NCBI GenBank assembly: GCA_900471515.1
Contig: UCFC01000035.1
Coordinates: 124,001 to 188,000, forward strand
Source of the DNA: Hyphomicrobiales bacterium
GTDB taxonomy: Bacteria; Pseudomonadota; Alphaproteobacteria; Rhizobiales; Rhizobiaceae
Direction: 5' to 3'
Length of the DNA: 64,000 bases
Of the stretch, positions 41,370-50,327 are shown in pieces (within the stretch, counting starts at the first letter, position 1; every line of letters begins with the position of its first letter). The translations under genes and the position numbers were made by a program. The notes below the pieces were generated by a model. The model did not search any database, was not told where the DNA came from, and was given only the letters and a program-made list of their open reading frames with translations.

Positions 41370-42310
41370 TGCTCGGAAGAACTGCAAACGGGCTCTACTG
41401 GATGTTCCGGTATATCGAGCGCGCCGAAAATATCGCGCGCCTCGTCGATGCCGGCCTGCGCATGTCGCTGACCCGCAGCGGCTCGGGCGACGACAATTGG
41501 GACGGCGTGCTGCAGAGCGCCGGCGTGCGCGAACTCTACGACGAGACGCATACGAAACTGACGAGCGCCGATGCGATCGACTACCTGCTGCGCGACCGGT
41601 CCAACGCGTCGAGCGTCATGTCCTGCATCGATTTCGGCCGCAACAATGCCCGCATGGTGCGCACGGCGCTGACGCGCGAGACCTGGGAAGCGACCAACGA
41701 ATGCTGGATCGATCTCAAGGAACTCCTGTCGAAGAAGCTGAAGGCGGCCGAGCTGCCGGAGGTCATCGACGTCATCAAGCATCGCGCCGGCCTCATCCGC
41801 GGCGCCTTCCACGGCTCGATGCTGCGCAACGAACTCTATAATTTCGCCCGTATCGGCACCTTCATCGAGCGCGCCGACAATACGAGCCGCATCCTCGACG
41901 TGAAATATTACGTGCTGCTGCCCTCGGTTTCGCAGGTCGGCTCCTCGGTCGACAACATCCAGTGGGAATCGATCCTGCGCTCGGTCTCCGCCCACCGCTC
42001 CTACAGCTGGGCCTATGACGGCGAATACCGCGCCATGAACATTGCCGACTTCCTGATCCTGAACGGCCAGATGCCGCGCTCGCTCGCCTATTGCTACGAG
42101 AAGATCGTCAGCAACATCGGCTATATCGCCAAGGATTACGGCGAGCGGCTGCCGGCCCACGATACGGCGGACGCCATCCGCGCCACGCTGCAGACCCTGA
42201 AGATCAAGGACATCATGGATCAGGGCCTGCATGAATTCCTGGAGGATTTCGTCGCCCGCAACAACAAGCTCGGCAACGAAATCTCCGACGGCTACCGGTT
42301 CTATGCTTAA
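41369..42310 (+). CDS. Alpha-E domain protein (DUF403)
   Basis: This 313-residue all-helical protein begins MLGRTANGLYWMFRYIERAENIARLVDAG, split here at the family Y-I-E-R-A-E-N signature, which is repeated near residue 165 (IERADNTSRILD). The alpha-E domain is almost always encoded with a circularly permuted ATP-grasp ligase and a transglutaminase-like gene. Its proposed role is as a partner or substrate carrier in peptide formation. Start and stop codons overlap with the ATP-grasp gene (TGATG), so translation is coupled. Confidence 0.92.
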   Translation: MLGRTANGLYWMFRYIERAENIARLVDAGLRMSLTRSGSGDDNWDGVLQSAGVRELYDETHTKLTSADAIDYLLRDRSNASSVMSCIDFGRNNARMVRTALTRETWEATNECWIDLKELLSKKLKAAELPEVIDVIKHRAGLIRGAFHGSMLRNELYNFARIGTFIERADNTSRILDVKYYVLLPSVSQVGSSVDNIQWESILRSVSAHRSYSWAYDGEYRAMNIADFLILNGQMPRSLAYCYEKIVSNIGYIAKDYGERLPAHDTADAIRATLQTLKIKDIMDQGLHEFLEDFVARNNKLGNEISDGYRFYA

Positions 42311-42322
42311 GCGGGTCAGATC

Positions 42323-43147
42323 ATGAGACTGAAGATCAGCCACCTCACCGAATACCGCTACGACGAGCCGGCGCAGTTTTCCCTGCAGCGCCTGCGCCTG
42401 ACGCCGCCGACCGTGGCCGGCCAGACCGTTCTCAACTGGTCGCTCAATGTCGAGGGCGCCAAGCCCGAGGTCGAATATGACGACCAGTACGGCAACCACG
42501 TCAACCTCGTCTCGCTGGAAGGCGAGCAGCAGGTGACGCGCATCGTCGCCGAAGGCGAGGTCGAAACCGAGGATCGCAACGGCGTTACCGGCCCCCATAC
42601 CGGCTTCTGCCCCCTCTGGCTCTTCCTGCGCGAGACGCCGCTGACGAAGAGCGGCAAGCTGGTGAAGGAGCTGGTCAAGGGCATCACGGGCGAGAACGAA
42701 CTGGCCCGCATGCATGCCCTGATGGCGGCGATCCACGAGGCGGTGGAATACAGGCCCGGCACCAGCGGCACGGAAACCACGGCCGAGCAGGCGCTGGAGA
42801 AGAAGGCCGGCGTGTGCCAGGACCACGCCCATATCTTCGTCACCGCCGCCCGCGCCCTCGATATCCCCTCGCGCTACGTTTCCGGCTATCTGATGATGGA
42901 CGAGAAGGTCGAGCAGGCCGCAACCCATGCCTGGGGCGAGGCCCATATTCCCGGCCTCGGCTGGGTCGGCTTCGATCCCGCCAACAAGATCTGCCCGGAC
43001 GAGCGCTATGTGCGCATGGCCTCCGGCCTCTGCTACCGTGACGCTGCCCCCGTATCGGGCATGCGCATCGGCACGCCGGGCGAGAAGCTTTCGGTCACGG
43101 TCAAGGTCGAAAACGGCGGCCAGATGCAGAGCCAGAGCCAGAGCTGA
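42323..43147 (+). CDS. Transglutaminase-like cysteine protease/amidase
   Basis: This 274-residue protein has the bacterial transglutaminase N-terminal beta domain (ISHLTEYRYDEPAQFSLQRLRL) and a papain-like transglutaminase core. Catalytic Cys is in KAGVCQDHAHIF (about residue 160), His in THAWGEAHIPG (about 200) and Asp in VGFDPANK (about 218). It is 12 nt downstream of the alpha-E gene. Members of this operon type are thought to cleave or transfer the peptide made by the ATP-grasp ligase. A proteasome-like hydrolase gene that often follows is absent here. Confidence 0.9.
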   Translation: MRLKISHLTEYRYDEPAQFSLQRLRLTPPTVAGQTVLNWSLNVEGAKPEVEYDDQYGNHVNLVSLEGEQQVTRIVAEGEVETEDRNGVTGPHTGFCPLWLFLRETPLTKSGKLVKELVKGITGENELARMHALMAAIHEAVEYRPGTSGTETTAEQALEKKAGVCQDHAHIFVTAARALDIPSRYVSGYLMMDEKVEQAATHAWGEAHIPGLGWVGFDPANKICPDERYVRMASGLCYRDAAPVSGMRIGTPGEKLSVTVKVENGGQMQSQSQS

Positions 43148-43342
43148 CGGGCAAGGCCGGTCCGTCCCAGCGATTTTGCGCGGTGAGACACGCAATAATT
43201 GCGATTGCAGCCAATTCTCCCCTTTGAACTAACCCGATGTTAAACCGGCAGGCGGAAGCTGTGGGTCTGTTAGCGCTCGCATCTGCGGGCACCGGCGTTG
43301 CGGGCGCCGGCCTGTTTTATTGAGAGATTTCAGTAGGTCGTT

Positions 43343-44401
43343 ATGTCTCTTCTTATTATCGACGACAGCAAATCCAGCCTGCTTGCCCTTGAAACCGCCG
43401 TCCGCCGCTTCGCCAGCTGCGATATCGAAAGCTTCGCCAATCCGCTGGAAGCCCTGGAACGCGCGAAGCTTGTCGAATTCGACATCGTGCTGGTCGATTA
43501 CATGATGCCCGAGCTCAGCGGCATCGACGTGATCCGCCACCTGCGCGGCCAGCGCGGCTACGAAACCGTGCCCGTGGTGATGATTACTTCCCAGACGGAA
43601 CGCTCGGTGCGCCTGGAGGCGCTGGAAGCGGGCGCCACCGACTTCCTGGCCAAACCCTTCGATCCGCTGGAGCTCGAGGCCCGCATCGTCAATCTCCTCG
43701 CCCTGCGCAGCGCCCAGCTCGCCCTCGTCGACCGCGCCCGCTCGCTCGACCAGGCCTTCCGCCGCGCCAGCGAACGTGCCGACATGCGCGAACAGGAAAT
43801 CATCTGGTGCCTGGCCCAGGCCATGGCCTCGCGCGACGGCAATACCGGCGACCATATCGAACGGGTCGCCACGATCTCCGAGCTGATCGCCGAAGGCCTC
43901 GGCATGGACCGCATCCAGCGCCGCAACATCTATCTCGCCGCCCCCCTGCACGATATCGGCAAGATCGGCATTCCCGACGCCATCCTGCAGAAGCCCGGCA
44001 AGCTGGAGCCGCACGAGATCGAGAAGATGCGTGAGCACGTGCCGATCGGCGTATCGATCCTGCGCAACAGTTCCGCCGAGCTTTCCCGCGTCGCCACCGC
44101 CATCATCGGCGCGCATCACGAGAAATGGGACGGCACCGGCTACCCGCAGGGCCTCGCCGGCGAGCAGATCCCGCTCGAAGCCCGCATCGTCGCCGTCGCC
44201 GATGTCTTCGACGCGCTCTGCTCCGAGCGCCCCTACAAGCAGGCATGGCCGGTCGAGACCGCCTATGCCGAAATCATCGCCTGCAGCGGCACGCATTTCG
44301 ACCCCGCCTGCGTCGCCGCCTTCCGCCGCAAGTGGCCGGCCATCCGCACGCTTTTCGATCCGCCCGCCGGCAAGGACGAGCCCCTGCGCTCGCACGGCTG
44401 A
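43343..44401 (+). CDS. Response regulator with HD-GYP phosphodiesterase domain
   Basis: This 352-residue protein has an N-terminal receiver domain (LLIIDDSKSS, phospho-Asp in VLVDYMMPELSG, Lys in LAKPFDP) and a C-terminal HD-GYP domain from about residue 150, with HDIGKIGIPD and HHEKWDGTGYPQGLAGEQIP. The catalytic HD and GYP signatures are intact, so c-di-GMP hydrolysis is expected. It has no adjacent histidine kinase and its input is unknown. The gene starts 196 nt after the transglutaminase gene and has its own leader. Confidence 0.93.
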   Translation: MSLLIIDDSKSSLLALETAVRRFASCDIESFANPLEALERAKLVEFDIVLVDYMMPELSGIDVIRHLRGQRGYETVPVVMITSQTERSVRLEALEAGATDFLAKPFDPLELEARIVNLLALRSAQLALVDRARSLDQAFRRASERADMREQEIIWCLAQAMASRDGNTGDHIERVATISELIAEGLGMDRIQRRNIYLAAPLHDIGKIGIPDAILQKPGKLEPHEIEKMREHVPIGVSILRNSSAELSRVATAIIGAHHEKWDGTGYPQGLAGEQIPLEARIVAVADVFDALCSERPYKQAWPVETAYAEIIACSGTHFDPACVAAFRRKWPAIRTLFDPPAGKDEPLRSHG

Positions 44402-44625
44402 CACCCGCTCGGGTCAGGCGCAACCCCTATTCGTATAATACAACTTGGCGTCATCATCTGGCGCCGCGGATGTGTTATAAGGGTGCTGCAAGCATGACAC
44501 TTCCGGAGCGCCGCGCGTCCACTCGCACGCACAAGGGACGCTCCGGTTCTTTGAAACGACGCATCGGACCTTCCGAAGATCGTTTCCGATCTCGGGCCGA
44601 TTGCATCACGTCCGGGGGACATGCC

Positions 44626-45102
44626 ATGTCAGCAATCCAGACCGATACCTATCATCTATTCGGCATTCTCGTGCGCTTCATCGCCCGCAATCCCGATACG
44701 GGCGGCGCCTTCAGCCTCGTCGAGGCCACCACCGCGCCTGGCGCCGGTGCGCCGCCCAACAGGCATCCGGCAGACGACGAATCCTTCTACGTGCTGGAAG
44801 GCAGATACGAGTTCATGATCGAGGGCGAAAAGCGCGTCGCAACGCCCGGCACGTTCGTCAAGGTGCCGCCGGGCGCCGTCCACGCCTTCACCAATATCGA
44901 CGAGAAGCCGTCGCGCATGCTGATCATCAACATGCCCGGCAAGGTCCATGACGCCTTCTTCTCGCAGGCCGGCGATCCGATGCCGCCGGGAACGCGGGAG
45001 CTGCCGCCGCAGACCGGCGAGCCGCCGGACATTCAGCGCCTGGTCGATGTCGGCCGGCGCAACGGCGTCGAACTCTTCGTGGCCGAAAGCGTCGGCCGTT
45101 AG
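44626..45102 (+). CDS. Cupin-domain protein
   Basis: This 158-residue single cupin has the conserved motif 1 in NRHPADDESFYVLEGRYEF (His and Glu metal ligands) and motif 2 in PPGAVHAFTNIDEKP. The C-terminal ~35 residues are a Pro-rich segment and a helix. GGGGGA precedes ATG 44626. A longer in-frame start at 44494 would add an Arg-rich leader with no family similarity. The substrate is unknown. Its 3' end overlaps the PIN toxin gene by 4 nt (convergent). Confidence 0.85.
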   Translation: MSAIQTDTYHLFGILVRFIARNPDTGGAFSLVEATTAPGAGAPPNRHPADDESFYVLEGRYEFMIEGEKRVATPGTFVKVPPGAVHAFTNIDEKPSRMLIINMPGKVHDAFFSQAGDPMPPGTRELPPQTGEPPDIQRLVDVGRRNGVELFVAESVGR

Positions 45103-45536
45103 GGCGACACGCGCCCGGTCATGGCCTGGACAGCCGCAAGAACCTGAACATGGCCGCGCGCGCCGTAGGCGAGGATCGCCTGGTCGGCGGTCAGCAGCGG
45201 TATGCGATGAAAGCGGGCGGTCGCCACGATGATGCGGTCGGCGGGGTCGGCGTGGAACTCGCCGGGCAGCCGGACGCTGTCGACGGCGATGGACGGCTCG
45301 ATCGGCGCGACCTGGAGCGCCGGCAGGGACAGCGCCTGATCGATCCATCGCCCGACATCGTCGCCAAGCGCCAGGCGCCCCTTCTCGACCAGCATTGCGA
45401 TCTCCCAGGGCGTGATCGCCGAAATCAGGATCCGGCTTTTCTCCGCCGTCTCGTCGATGACCTGCCGGGCCTCTGCGCCAAGGCACGCGTCGTCCTGCAT
45501 GGCCCAGACGAGGATATGCGTGTCGATGACGATCAA
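45099..45536 (-). CDS. vapC: PIN-domain ribonuclease toxin (VapC family)
   Basis: This 145-residue PIN protein shows the acidic Mg site: Asp in IVIDTHILVWAM (residue 5), Glu in TPWEIAML (about 44), Asp in ADPADRIIVATA (about 98) and LLTADQAIL (about 116). VapC toxins cut tRNA or rRNA. It is translated after and overlapping the antitoxin gene (ATGA, 45533-45536). Confidence 0.9.
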   Translation of the reverse strand: MIVIDTHILVWAMQDDACLGAEARQVIDETAEKSRILISAITPWEIAMLVEKGRLALGDDVGRWIDQALSLPALQVAPIEPSIAVDSVRLPGEFHADPADRIIVATARFHRIPLLTADQAILAYGARGHVQVLAAVQAMTGRVSP

Positions 45537-45781
45537 CGGACGGCGTCCCAGTCCTCGGGCTCGGCGACCGGAGCCAGCGGATCGTCGTAGCGCTGTACGC
45601 TGCCCTTCAGCGCGCCGATAATGCTCTTGCGCACGCCGCTCTGCCGCGCCGGCGATAACACCGCGACCGGCTTGCCGCGCCTTGTGATGACGATAGGTTC
45701 ATGGTCCCTGCCCATCTGATCGATGAGGTTCAGGCATTTCGCCTTGAACTCCGCTGCGCCGACCGTTTTCGACATGACCAT
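45533..45781 (-). CDS. Phd/YefM-type antitoxin
   Basis: This 82-residue antitoxin has the Phd/YefM DNA-binding N-terminus (VGAAEFKAKCLNLIDQM, then IVITRRGKPVAVLSP) and an acidic, Trp-containing C-terminal tail (PVAEPEDWDAVR) that would wrap the PIN toxin. It precedes vapC. An AT-rich region with CTGTACATATGTACAG-like symmetry lies just upstream (about 45786-45801), suitable as its operator. Confidence 0.9.
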   Translation of the reverse strand: MVMSKTVGAAEFKAKCLNLIDQMGRDHEPIVITRRGKPVAVLSPARQSGVRKSIIGALKGSVQRYDDPLAPVAEPEDWDAVR

Positions 45782-45786
45782 ATCTC

Positions 45787-45802
45787 CTGTACATATGTAC
45801 AG
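45787..45802. promoter_or_regulatory. Palindrome upstream of the Phd/VapC pair
   Basis: The sequence CTGTACATATGTACAG is a perfect 16-bp palindrome directly upstream of the antitoxin start. Toxin-antitoxin operators of the Phd type are usually such palindromes, so autoregulation is likely. The protein-DNA match is inferred. Confidence 0.7.
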
Positions 45803-45861
45803 AATATAGCGCCATATCCCTGTCGCGCAAGGATCGCTCGCAGGCGCTCCCGCCGGCCAAC

Positions 45862-45885
45862 AAAAAAGCGGGACCTTGGCCCCGC
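45862..45885 (-). terminator. Intrinsic terminator of the chvE-ggu-dehydratase cluster
   Basis: On the minus strand an 8-bp stem (GCGGGGCC / GGTCCCGC with one G-T pair, AA loop) is followed by TTTTTTG, about 30 nt after the stop codon of the L-arabinonate dehydratase gene. Confidence 0.85.
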
Positions 45886-45916
45886 CTCTTCATCGTTTTC
45901 CTGTCCCCGACAGGCC

Positions 45917-47656
45917 TTAGTGGCTGTCCTTGCCGACAGCGTTGCCGCGACAACCCTTGAGGAAGTCGAGGTCGGCGCCGGTATCGGCCCCTTCGACATG
46001 CTGCTGGTGCAGGTAGGCATAGCCCGAGGTCGGCACGTCGTGGCTCGGCTGCCATTCGGAGAGGCGCTTTGCCAGCTCTTCCTCGGAAATATCGAGATGC
46101 AGGCGGCGGTTCGGCACGTCGAGCTCGATCATGTCGCCGTTCTTGACGACGGCGAGCGGACCGCCGACGGCGGCTTCCGGCGAGGTGTGCAGCACGACGG
46201 TGCCATAGGCCGTACCGGACATGCGGGCGTCGGAAATGCGCACCATGTCGGTGATGCCCTTCTTCAGCACCTTCGGCGGCAGGCCCATATTGCCGACTTC
46301 GGCCATGCCCGGATAGCCCTTCGGACCGCAGTTCTTCATGACCATGACGCAGGTCTCGTCGATATCGAGGCTGTCGTCGTTGATCTTGGCCTTGTAGTCG
46401 TCGATGTCTTCGAAGACGACCGCGCGGCCGCGATGCACCATCAGGTGCGGCGAAGCGGCAGACGGCTTCAGGACGGCGCCCTTCGGCGCGAGATTGCCGC
46501 GCAGGACGACGATGCCGCCGGACTGCGTCAGCGCCTTCTCGGCCGGCAGGATCACGTCCTCGTTCCAGTTGACGACGTCCTTGACCTCGTCCCAGACGGT
46601 TTCGCCGGAGACGGTCAGCGCATCCTTGTGCAGCAGGCCGGCTTCGCCGAGGCGCTTGAGCACGACCGGCAGGCCGCCGGCATAGAAGAACTCTTCCATC
46701 AGGTATTTGCCCGACGGCATCAGGTTGACGATGGTCGGCACGTCGCGGCCGCAACGGTCCCAATCATCAAGCGAAAGGTCGATGCCGACGCGGCCGGCGA
46801 TTGCCAGCAGGTGGATGACGGCATTGGTCGAACCGCCGATCGCCGCATTGGTGCGGATGGCGTTTTCGAAGGCCTGCTTGGTCATGATGTCGGAGGGCTT
46901 CAGGTCGTCCTTGACCATCTGCACGATGCGGCGGCCGGTCAGCTGCGCCATCACCTTGCGGCGGGAATCCACGCCGGGGATGGCGGCGTTGCCGGACAGC
47001 GCCATGCCGAGCGCTTCGGCCATCGAGGCCATCGTGGAAGCCGTGCCCATCGTGTTGCAGGTGCCGGACGAACGGCTCATCGAGGCTTCGGCCTCGAGGA
47101 ATTCGGCCTGCGTCATCTCGCCGGCCTTCACCATTTCGGAGAATTTCCACAGATGCGTGCCGGAACCGACGCGCTCGCCGCGGAAATAGCCGTTCAGCAT
47201 CGGGCCGCCGGTGACGACGATCGACGGCAGATCGCAGGATGCCGCCCCCATGAGCAGCGACGGCGTGGTCTTGTCGCAGCCGACAAGCAGCACGCAGCCG
47301 TCCATCGGCTGGCCGCGGATCGCTTCTTCGACGGCGAGCGCCGCAAGGTTGCGGTACATCATCGCGGTCGGGCGGAACGTGTTTTCGGAGGCCGAGAACA
47401 CAGGCACTTCCAGCGGGAAACCGCCGGCTTCCCAGACACCCGCCTTCACCTTTTCGGCGAGCTCGCGCAGGTGGCCGTTGCACGGCGTCATGTCCGACCA
47501 GGTATTGAGGATGCCGATGACCGGGCGCCCGTCGAACAGGTCGTGCGGATAACCCTGGTTCTTGAGCCAGCCGCGGTGGTAGATCACGTCGCGGCTCGTG
47601 CCGCCGTACCATTCCTGCGACCTCAGCTTACGCGGCCATTCTGCTTTCTTCTTCAT
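45917..47656 (-). CDS. L-arabinonate dehydratase (IlvD/Edd family)
   Basis: This 579-residue [2Fe-2S] and Mg-dependent dehydratase converts L-arabinonate to 2-keto-3-deoxy-L-arabinonate. The N-terminal LRSQEWYGGTSRDVIYHRGW and the C-terminal LDFLKGCRGNAVGKDSH closely resemble the characterised Rhizobium leguminosarum enzyme, as I recall it. Cluster Cys residues are in TPCNGH, VGCDKTTP and GTCNTMG; the active-site Ser is in DARMSGTAYGT. It lies downstream of the aldehyde dehydrogenase and GguC genes, supporting the L-arabinose assignment over a D-gluconate or fuconate one. Confidence 0.92.
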   Translation of the reverse strand: MKKKAEWPRKLRSQEWYGGTSRDVIYHRGWLKNQGYPHDLFDGRPVIGILNTWSDMTPCNGHLRELAEKVKAGVWEAGGFPLEVPVFSASENTFRPTAMMYRNLAALAVEEAIRGQPMDGCVLLVGCDKTTPSLLMGAASCDLPSIVVTGGPMLNGYFRGERVGSGTHLWKFSEMVKAGEMTQAEFLEAEASMSRSSGTCNTMGTASTMASMAEALGMALSGNAAIPGVDSRRKVMAQLTGRRIVQMVKDDLKPSDIMTKQAFENAIRTNAAIGGSTNAVIHLLAIAGRVGIDLSLDDWDRCGRDVPTIVNLMPSGKYLMEEFFYAGGLPVVLKRLGEAGLLHKDALTVSGETVWDEVKDVVNWNEDVILPAEKALTQSGGIVVLRGNLAPKGAVLKPSAASPHLMVHRGRAVVFEDIDDYKAKINDDSLDIDETCVMVMKNCGPKGYPGMAEVGNMGLPPKVLKKGITDMVRISDARMSGTAYGTVVLHTSPEAAVGGPLAVVKNGDMIELDVPNRRLHLDISEEELAKRLSEWQPSHDVPTSGYAYLHQQHVEGADTGADLDFLKGCRGNAVGKDSH

Positions 47657-47718
47657 AGTTTCTGTCCTTCAGGATATCCCCTGACCGCCTCGTACGGCCA
47701 GGGTCATCGCGCTGTGTC

Positions 47719-49152
47719 TCAGGCCAGCGTGTAAGCGGTCTTGACGGTTGTGTAGAACTCGGCGGCGTACTTGCCCTGCTCGCGCGGGCCGTAGGACGAG
47801 CCCTTGCGGCCGCCGAAGGGAACGTGGAAATCGACGCCGGCGGTCGGCAGGTTCACCATCACCATGCCGGCCTCGGAATTGCGCTTGAAATGCGTCGCGT
47901 GCTTGAGGCTGGTCGTGGCGATGCCGGCAGACAGGCCGAACGGCGTGTCGTTGGCGGTCGCCAGCGCCTCTTCGTAATCCTTGACGCGGATGACGGAGAC
48001 GACGGGTCCGAAGATTTCCTCGCGCGAGATGCGCATCTGGTTGGTCGCTTCGGTAAACAGCGTCGGCTGCAGGTAGAAGCCGGGCGTCTCGCGCGAGATG
48101 AGCTCGCCGCCGAAGGCGAGCTTGGCGCCTTCTTCCTTGCCGATCCTGATGTAATCGGTATCGGTCTGCAGCTGGCGGGCATCGACGACGGGGCCGATAT
48201 GGGTGCCGGGCTTCATGGCGTTGTCGACCACGATCGTCTTCAGCTTTTCGGTCAGCGCCGCCACGAACTTGTCGTGGATGCCTTCGGTCACGATCAGGCG
48301 CGACGAGGCGGTGCAGCGCTGGCCGGTGGAGAAGAAGCCGGAATTGGCGGCCGCTTCGACGGCGACGGTCAGGTCCGCGTCGTCGAGCACGACCATCGGG
48401 TTCTTGCCGCCCATTTCCAGCTGGAACTTGCGGTTATGCTCGATGGAGGACGTGGCGACGCGCTTGCCCGTGCCGGTCGAGCCGGTAAAGGTGATGCCGG
48501 CAATGTCGGGGCTGTCGAGCATGGCCTGGCCGACGACCGAGCCCTTGCCCATGACGAGGTTGAGAACGCCCTTCGGCAGGCCGGCGCGGTGCAGGATATC
48601 GGCAATCGCCCAGGAACAGCCGGGAACGAGATCGGCCGGCTTGAAGACGACCGTGTTGCCGTAGCAGAGCGCGGGCGCGATCTTCCAGGCCGGAATGGCG
48701 ATCGGGAAGTTCCAGGGCGTGATGATGCCGATGACGCCGAGCGGCTCGCGGGTGATCTCGATGCCGATATTCGGGCGCACCGAGGGAACGACCTCGCCGG
48801 CAAGGCGCAGGGCTTCGCCTGCGAAGAATTCGAAGATCTGCGAGGCGCGGATGGTTTCGCCGATCGCTTCGGGAAGGGTCTTGCCTTCCTCGCGGGCGAG
48901 AAGCGCGCCAAGCTCGTCCTTGCGCGCCATGATCTCGTCGCCGGCCTTTTTCAGGATGACGTGGCGCTCCCAGATGCCGGAACGCGACCAGGCCGGGAAA
49001 GCCGCCTTGGCGGCGGCGATCGCCGCCTTCGCATCCTCGGCGCTCGCCTGGGCGTAGAGGCCGACGACCTCGTTCGTATCGGACGGGTTGATGTTTTCGG
49101 CGGCATTGGTGCCGGTCCATTCGCCGGCAATGAGATTCTGATGGATGGTCAT
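47719..49152 (-). CDS. 2-oxoglutarate semialdehyde dehydrogenase (ALDH family)
   Basis: This 477-residue NAD(P)-dependent aldehyde dehydrogenase has the motifs TPWNFPIAIPAWKIAPAL, FTGSTGTGKRV, LEMGGKNP (Glu general base) and GQRCTASSR (catalytic Cys, about residue 285). Context points to 2-oxoglutarate semialdehyde as substrate, the last step of non-phosphorylative L-arabinose oxidation. The start at 49152 gives MTIHQNLIAGEW, as in relatives. It lies between gguC and the dehydratase with gaps of about 60-75 nt. Confidence 0.9.
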   Translation of the reverse strand: MTIHQNLIAGEWTGTNAAENINPSDTNEVVGLYAQASAEDAKAAIAAAKAAFPAWSRSGIWERHVILKKAGDEIMARKDELGALLAREEGKTLPEAIGETIRASQIFEFFAGEALRLAGEVVPSVRPNIGIEITREPLGVIGIITPWNFPIAIPAWKIAPALCYGNTVVFKPADLVPGCSWAIADILHRAGLPKGVLNLVMGKGSVVGQAMLDSPDIAGITFTGSTGTGKRVATSSIEHNRKFQLEMGGKNPMVVLDDADLTVAVEAAANSGFFSTGQRCTASSRLIVTEGIHDKFVAALTEKLKTIVVDNAMKPGTHIGPVVDARQLQTDTDYIRIGKEEGAKLAFGGELISRETPGFYLQPTLFTEATNQMRISREEIFGPVVSVIRVKDYEEALATANDTPFGLSAGIATTSLKHATHFKRNSEAGMVMVNLPTAGVDFHVPFGGRKGSSYGPREQGKYAAEFYTTVKTAYTLA

Positions 49153-49225
49153 GGGCCTAAAGCCTCCTCTATGACAAGCGACCGGCGGCCCGCGGGGCGG
49201 CCGGCCCTTGAGACCACAGTTGAAA

Positions 49226-50221
49226 TCAGAGCTGCTTGACGGCGATCGCTTCCTCGGCGGCAACCTTCAGCGGGTTGCGCAGCGGCAGGCCGAATTCGGC
49301 CACCTCGATTTCAAAAACGTCCCCCTCTTCCGTCTTGATGCCTTCGGCAAAGGAAAGCGTCGCCGTGCCGAACATATGTACATGCACATCACCCGGCACG
49401 CGGAAGAGGCCATATTTGAAATGGTGATATTCCAGATTGGCGAAAGTGTGGGACATGTTCGCCTCGCCGGACAGGAACGGCTTTTCGAAGATCACATGGT
49501 TGCCGCGCTTGATGCGCGAGGTGCCGCGAATATCCTCCGGCGCCGCGCCGATGCGGATTTCCGGGCCGAAGCTTGCCGGGCGCAGCTTGGAATGGGCGAG
49601 GAAGAGATAGTTGATCCGCTCGGTGACGTGATCGGAAAACTCGTTCGACAGCGCAAAGCCGATGCGGAACGGCGTGCCGTCCTTGCCGATCACGTAGATG
49701 CCGGCCATTTCTGGCTCTTCGCCGCCGTCGAGCGCGAAGGAGGGAGAGACGAGCGGCGCGCCGGGTGCTGCCGCGCCGTAACCGTTGCCCTTGTAGAACC
49801 ATTCGGGCTGCACGCCCTTCTGGCCGGCCGCCGGCTTGCCGCCTTCGAGGCCCATCTTGAACATCTTCATCGAGTCGGTCAGCGTTTCCTCTGCCGCCTC
49901 GGTCGTCTTCTTGTGCATGGAATCGCGCGTTGCCGCAGAGCCCAGATGCGTCAGGCCGGTGCCCGTCAGATGCAGGTGCGCGGCATCCGGATGCGTGATC
50001 GGCGGCAGGAAGCGGCCTTCCTCATAGACCTTTTCGAGATCGATGGCGTCGCCATATCCATGCGCCTCGATGACGGAGACGAGAGACTTGCCGCTGTCTG
50101 CGGCCTCCATCGCCAGGGCGTAGACGCTCGTGGCACCCTTGACGGCCTTGGCGGCGGCACCCGGTTCGCGCACGGCGACGATGATTTCTCCGCTGGCGCC
50201 CTTGATCTGCGAGATAAGCAC
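49226..50221 (-). CDS. gguC: GguC, AraD1-family (FAH-like) protein
   Basis: This 331-residue protein matches GguC, the fourth gene of the Agrobacterium chvE-ggu locus, and the AraD1 family with a fumarylacetoacetate-hydrolase-like fold. Its position next to L-arabinonate dehydratase and the semialdehyde dehydrogenase supports a 2-keto-3-deoxy-L-arabinonate dehydratase role. The start is GTG at 50221, with AAAGGA 8 nt upstream, giving MLISQIKGASGE-like; no ATG is near. A perfect hairpin lies in the gap after gguB. Confidence 0.88.
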   Translation of the reverse strand: MLISQIKGASGEIIVAVREPGAAAKAVKGATSVYALAMEAADSGKSLVSVIEAHGYGDAIDLEKVYEEGRFLPPITHPDAAHLHLTGTGLTHLGSAATRDSMHKKTTEAAEETLTDSMKMFKMGLEGGKPAAGQKGVQPEWFYKGNGYGAAAPGAPLVSPSFALDGGEEPEMAGIYVIGKDGTPFRIGFALSNEFSDHVTERINYLFLAHSKLRPASFGPEIRIGAAPEDIRGTSRIKRGNHVIFEKPFLSGEANMSHTFANLEYHHFKYGLFRVPGDVHVHMFGTATLSFAEGIKTEEGDVFEIEVAEFGLPLRNPLKVAAEEAIAVKQL

Positions 50222-50263
50222 GGTCCTAATCCTTTCGTTTGGCGATGGCAAAGCTTCGCCGCT

Positions 50264-50283
50264 CCGGCTCCAACAGGAGCCGG
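50264..50283. other. Hairpin between gguB and gguC
   Basis: A perfect 8-bp inverted repeat (CCGGCTCC / GGAGCCGG, AACA loop) lies in the 106-nt gap, with no T-run in the minus direction. It probably acts as an mRNA processing or stability boundary that separates transporter from enzyme genes. Confidence 0.5.
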
Positions 50284-50327
50284 AATTCAGTTTTCATATG
50301 ACTGCGATGCGGGGGCTGGGCCGAAGC

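Noticed and set aside
44494..44625. Longer start for the cupin protein
   Set aside because: The added residues are Arg/Ser-rich without family similarity, and the ATG at 44626 has GGGGGA directly upstream.
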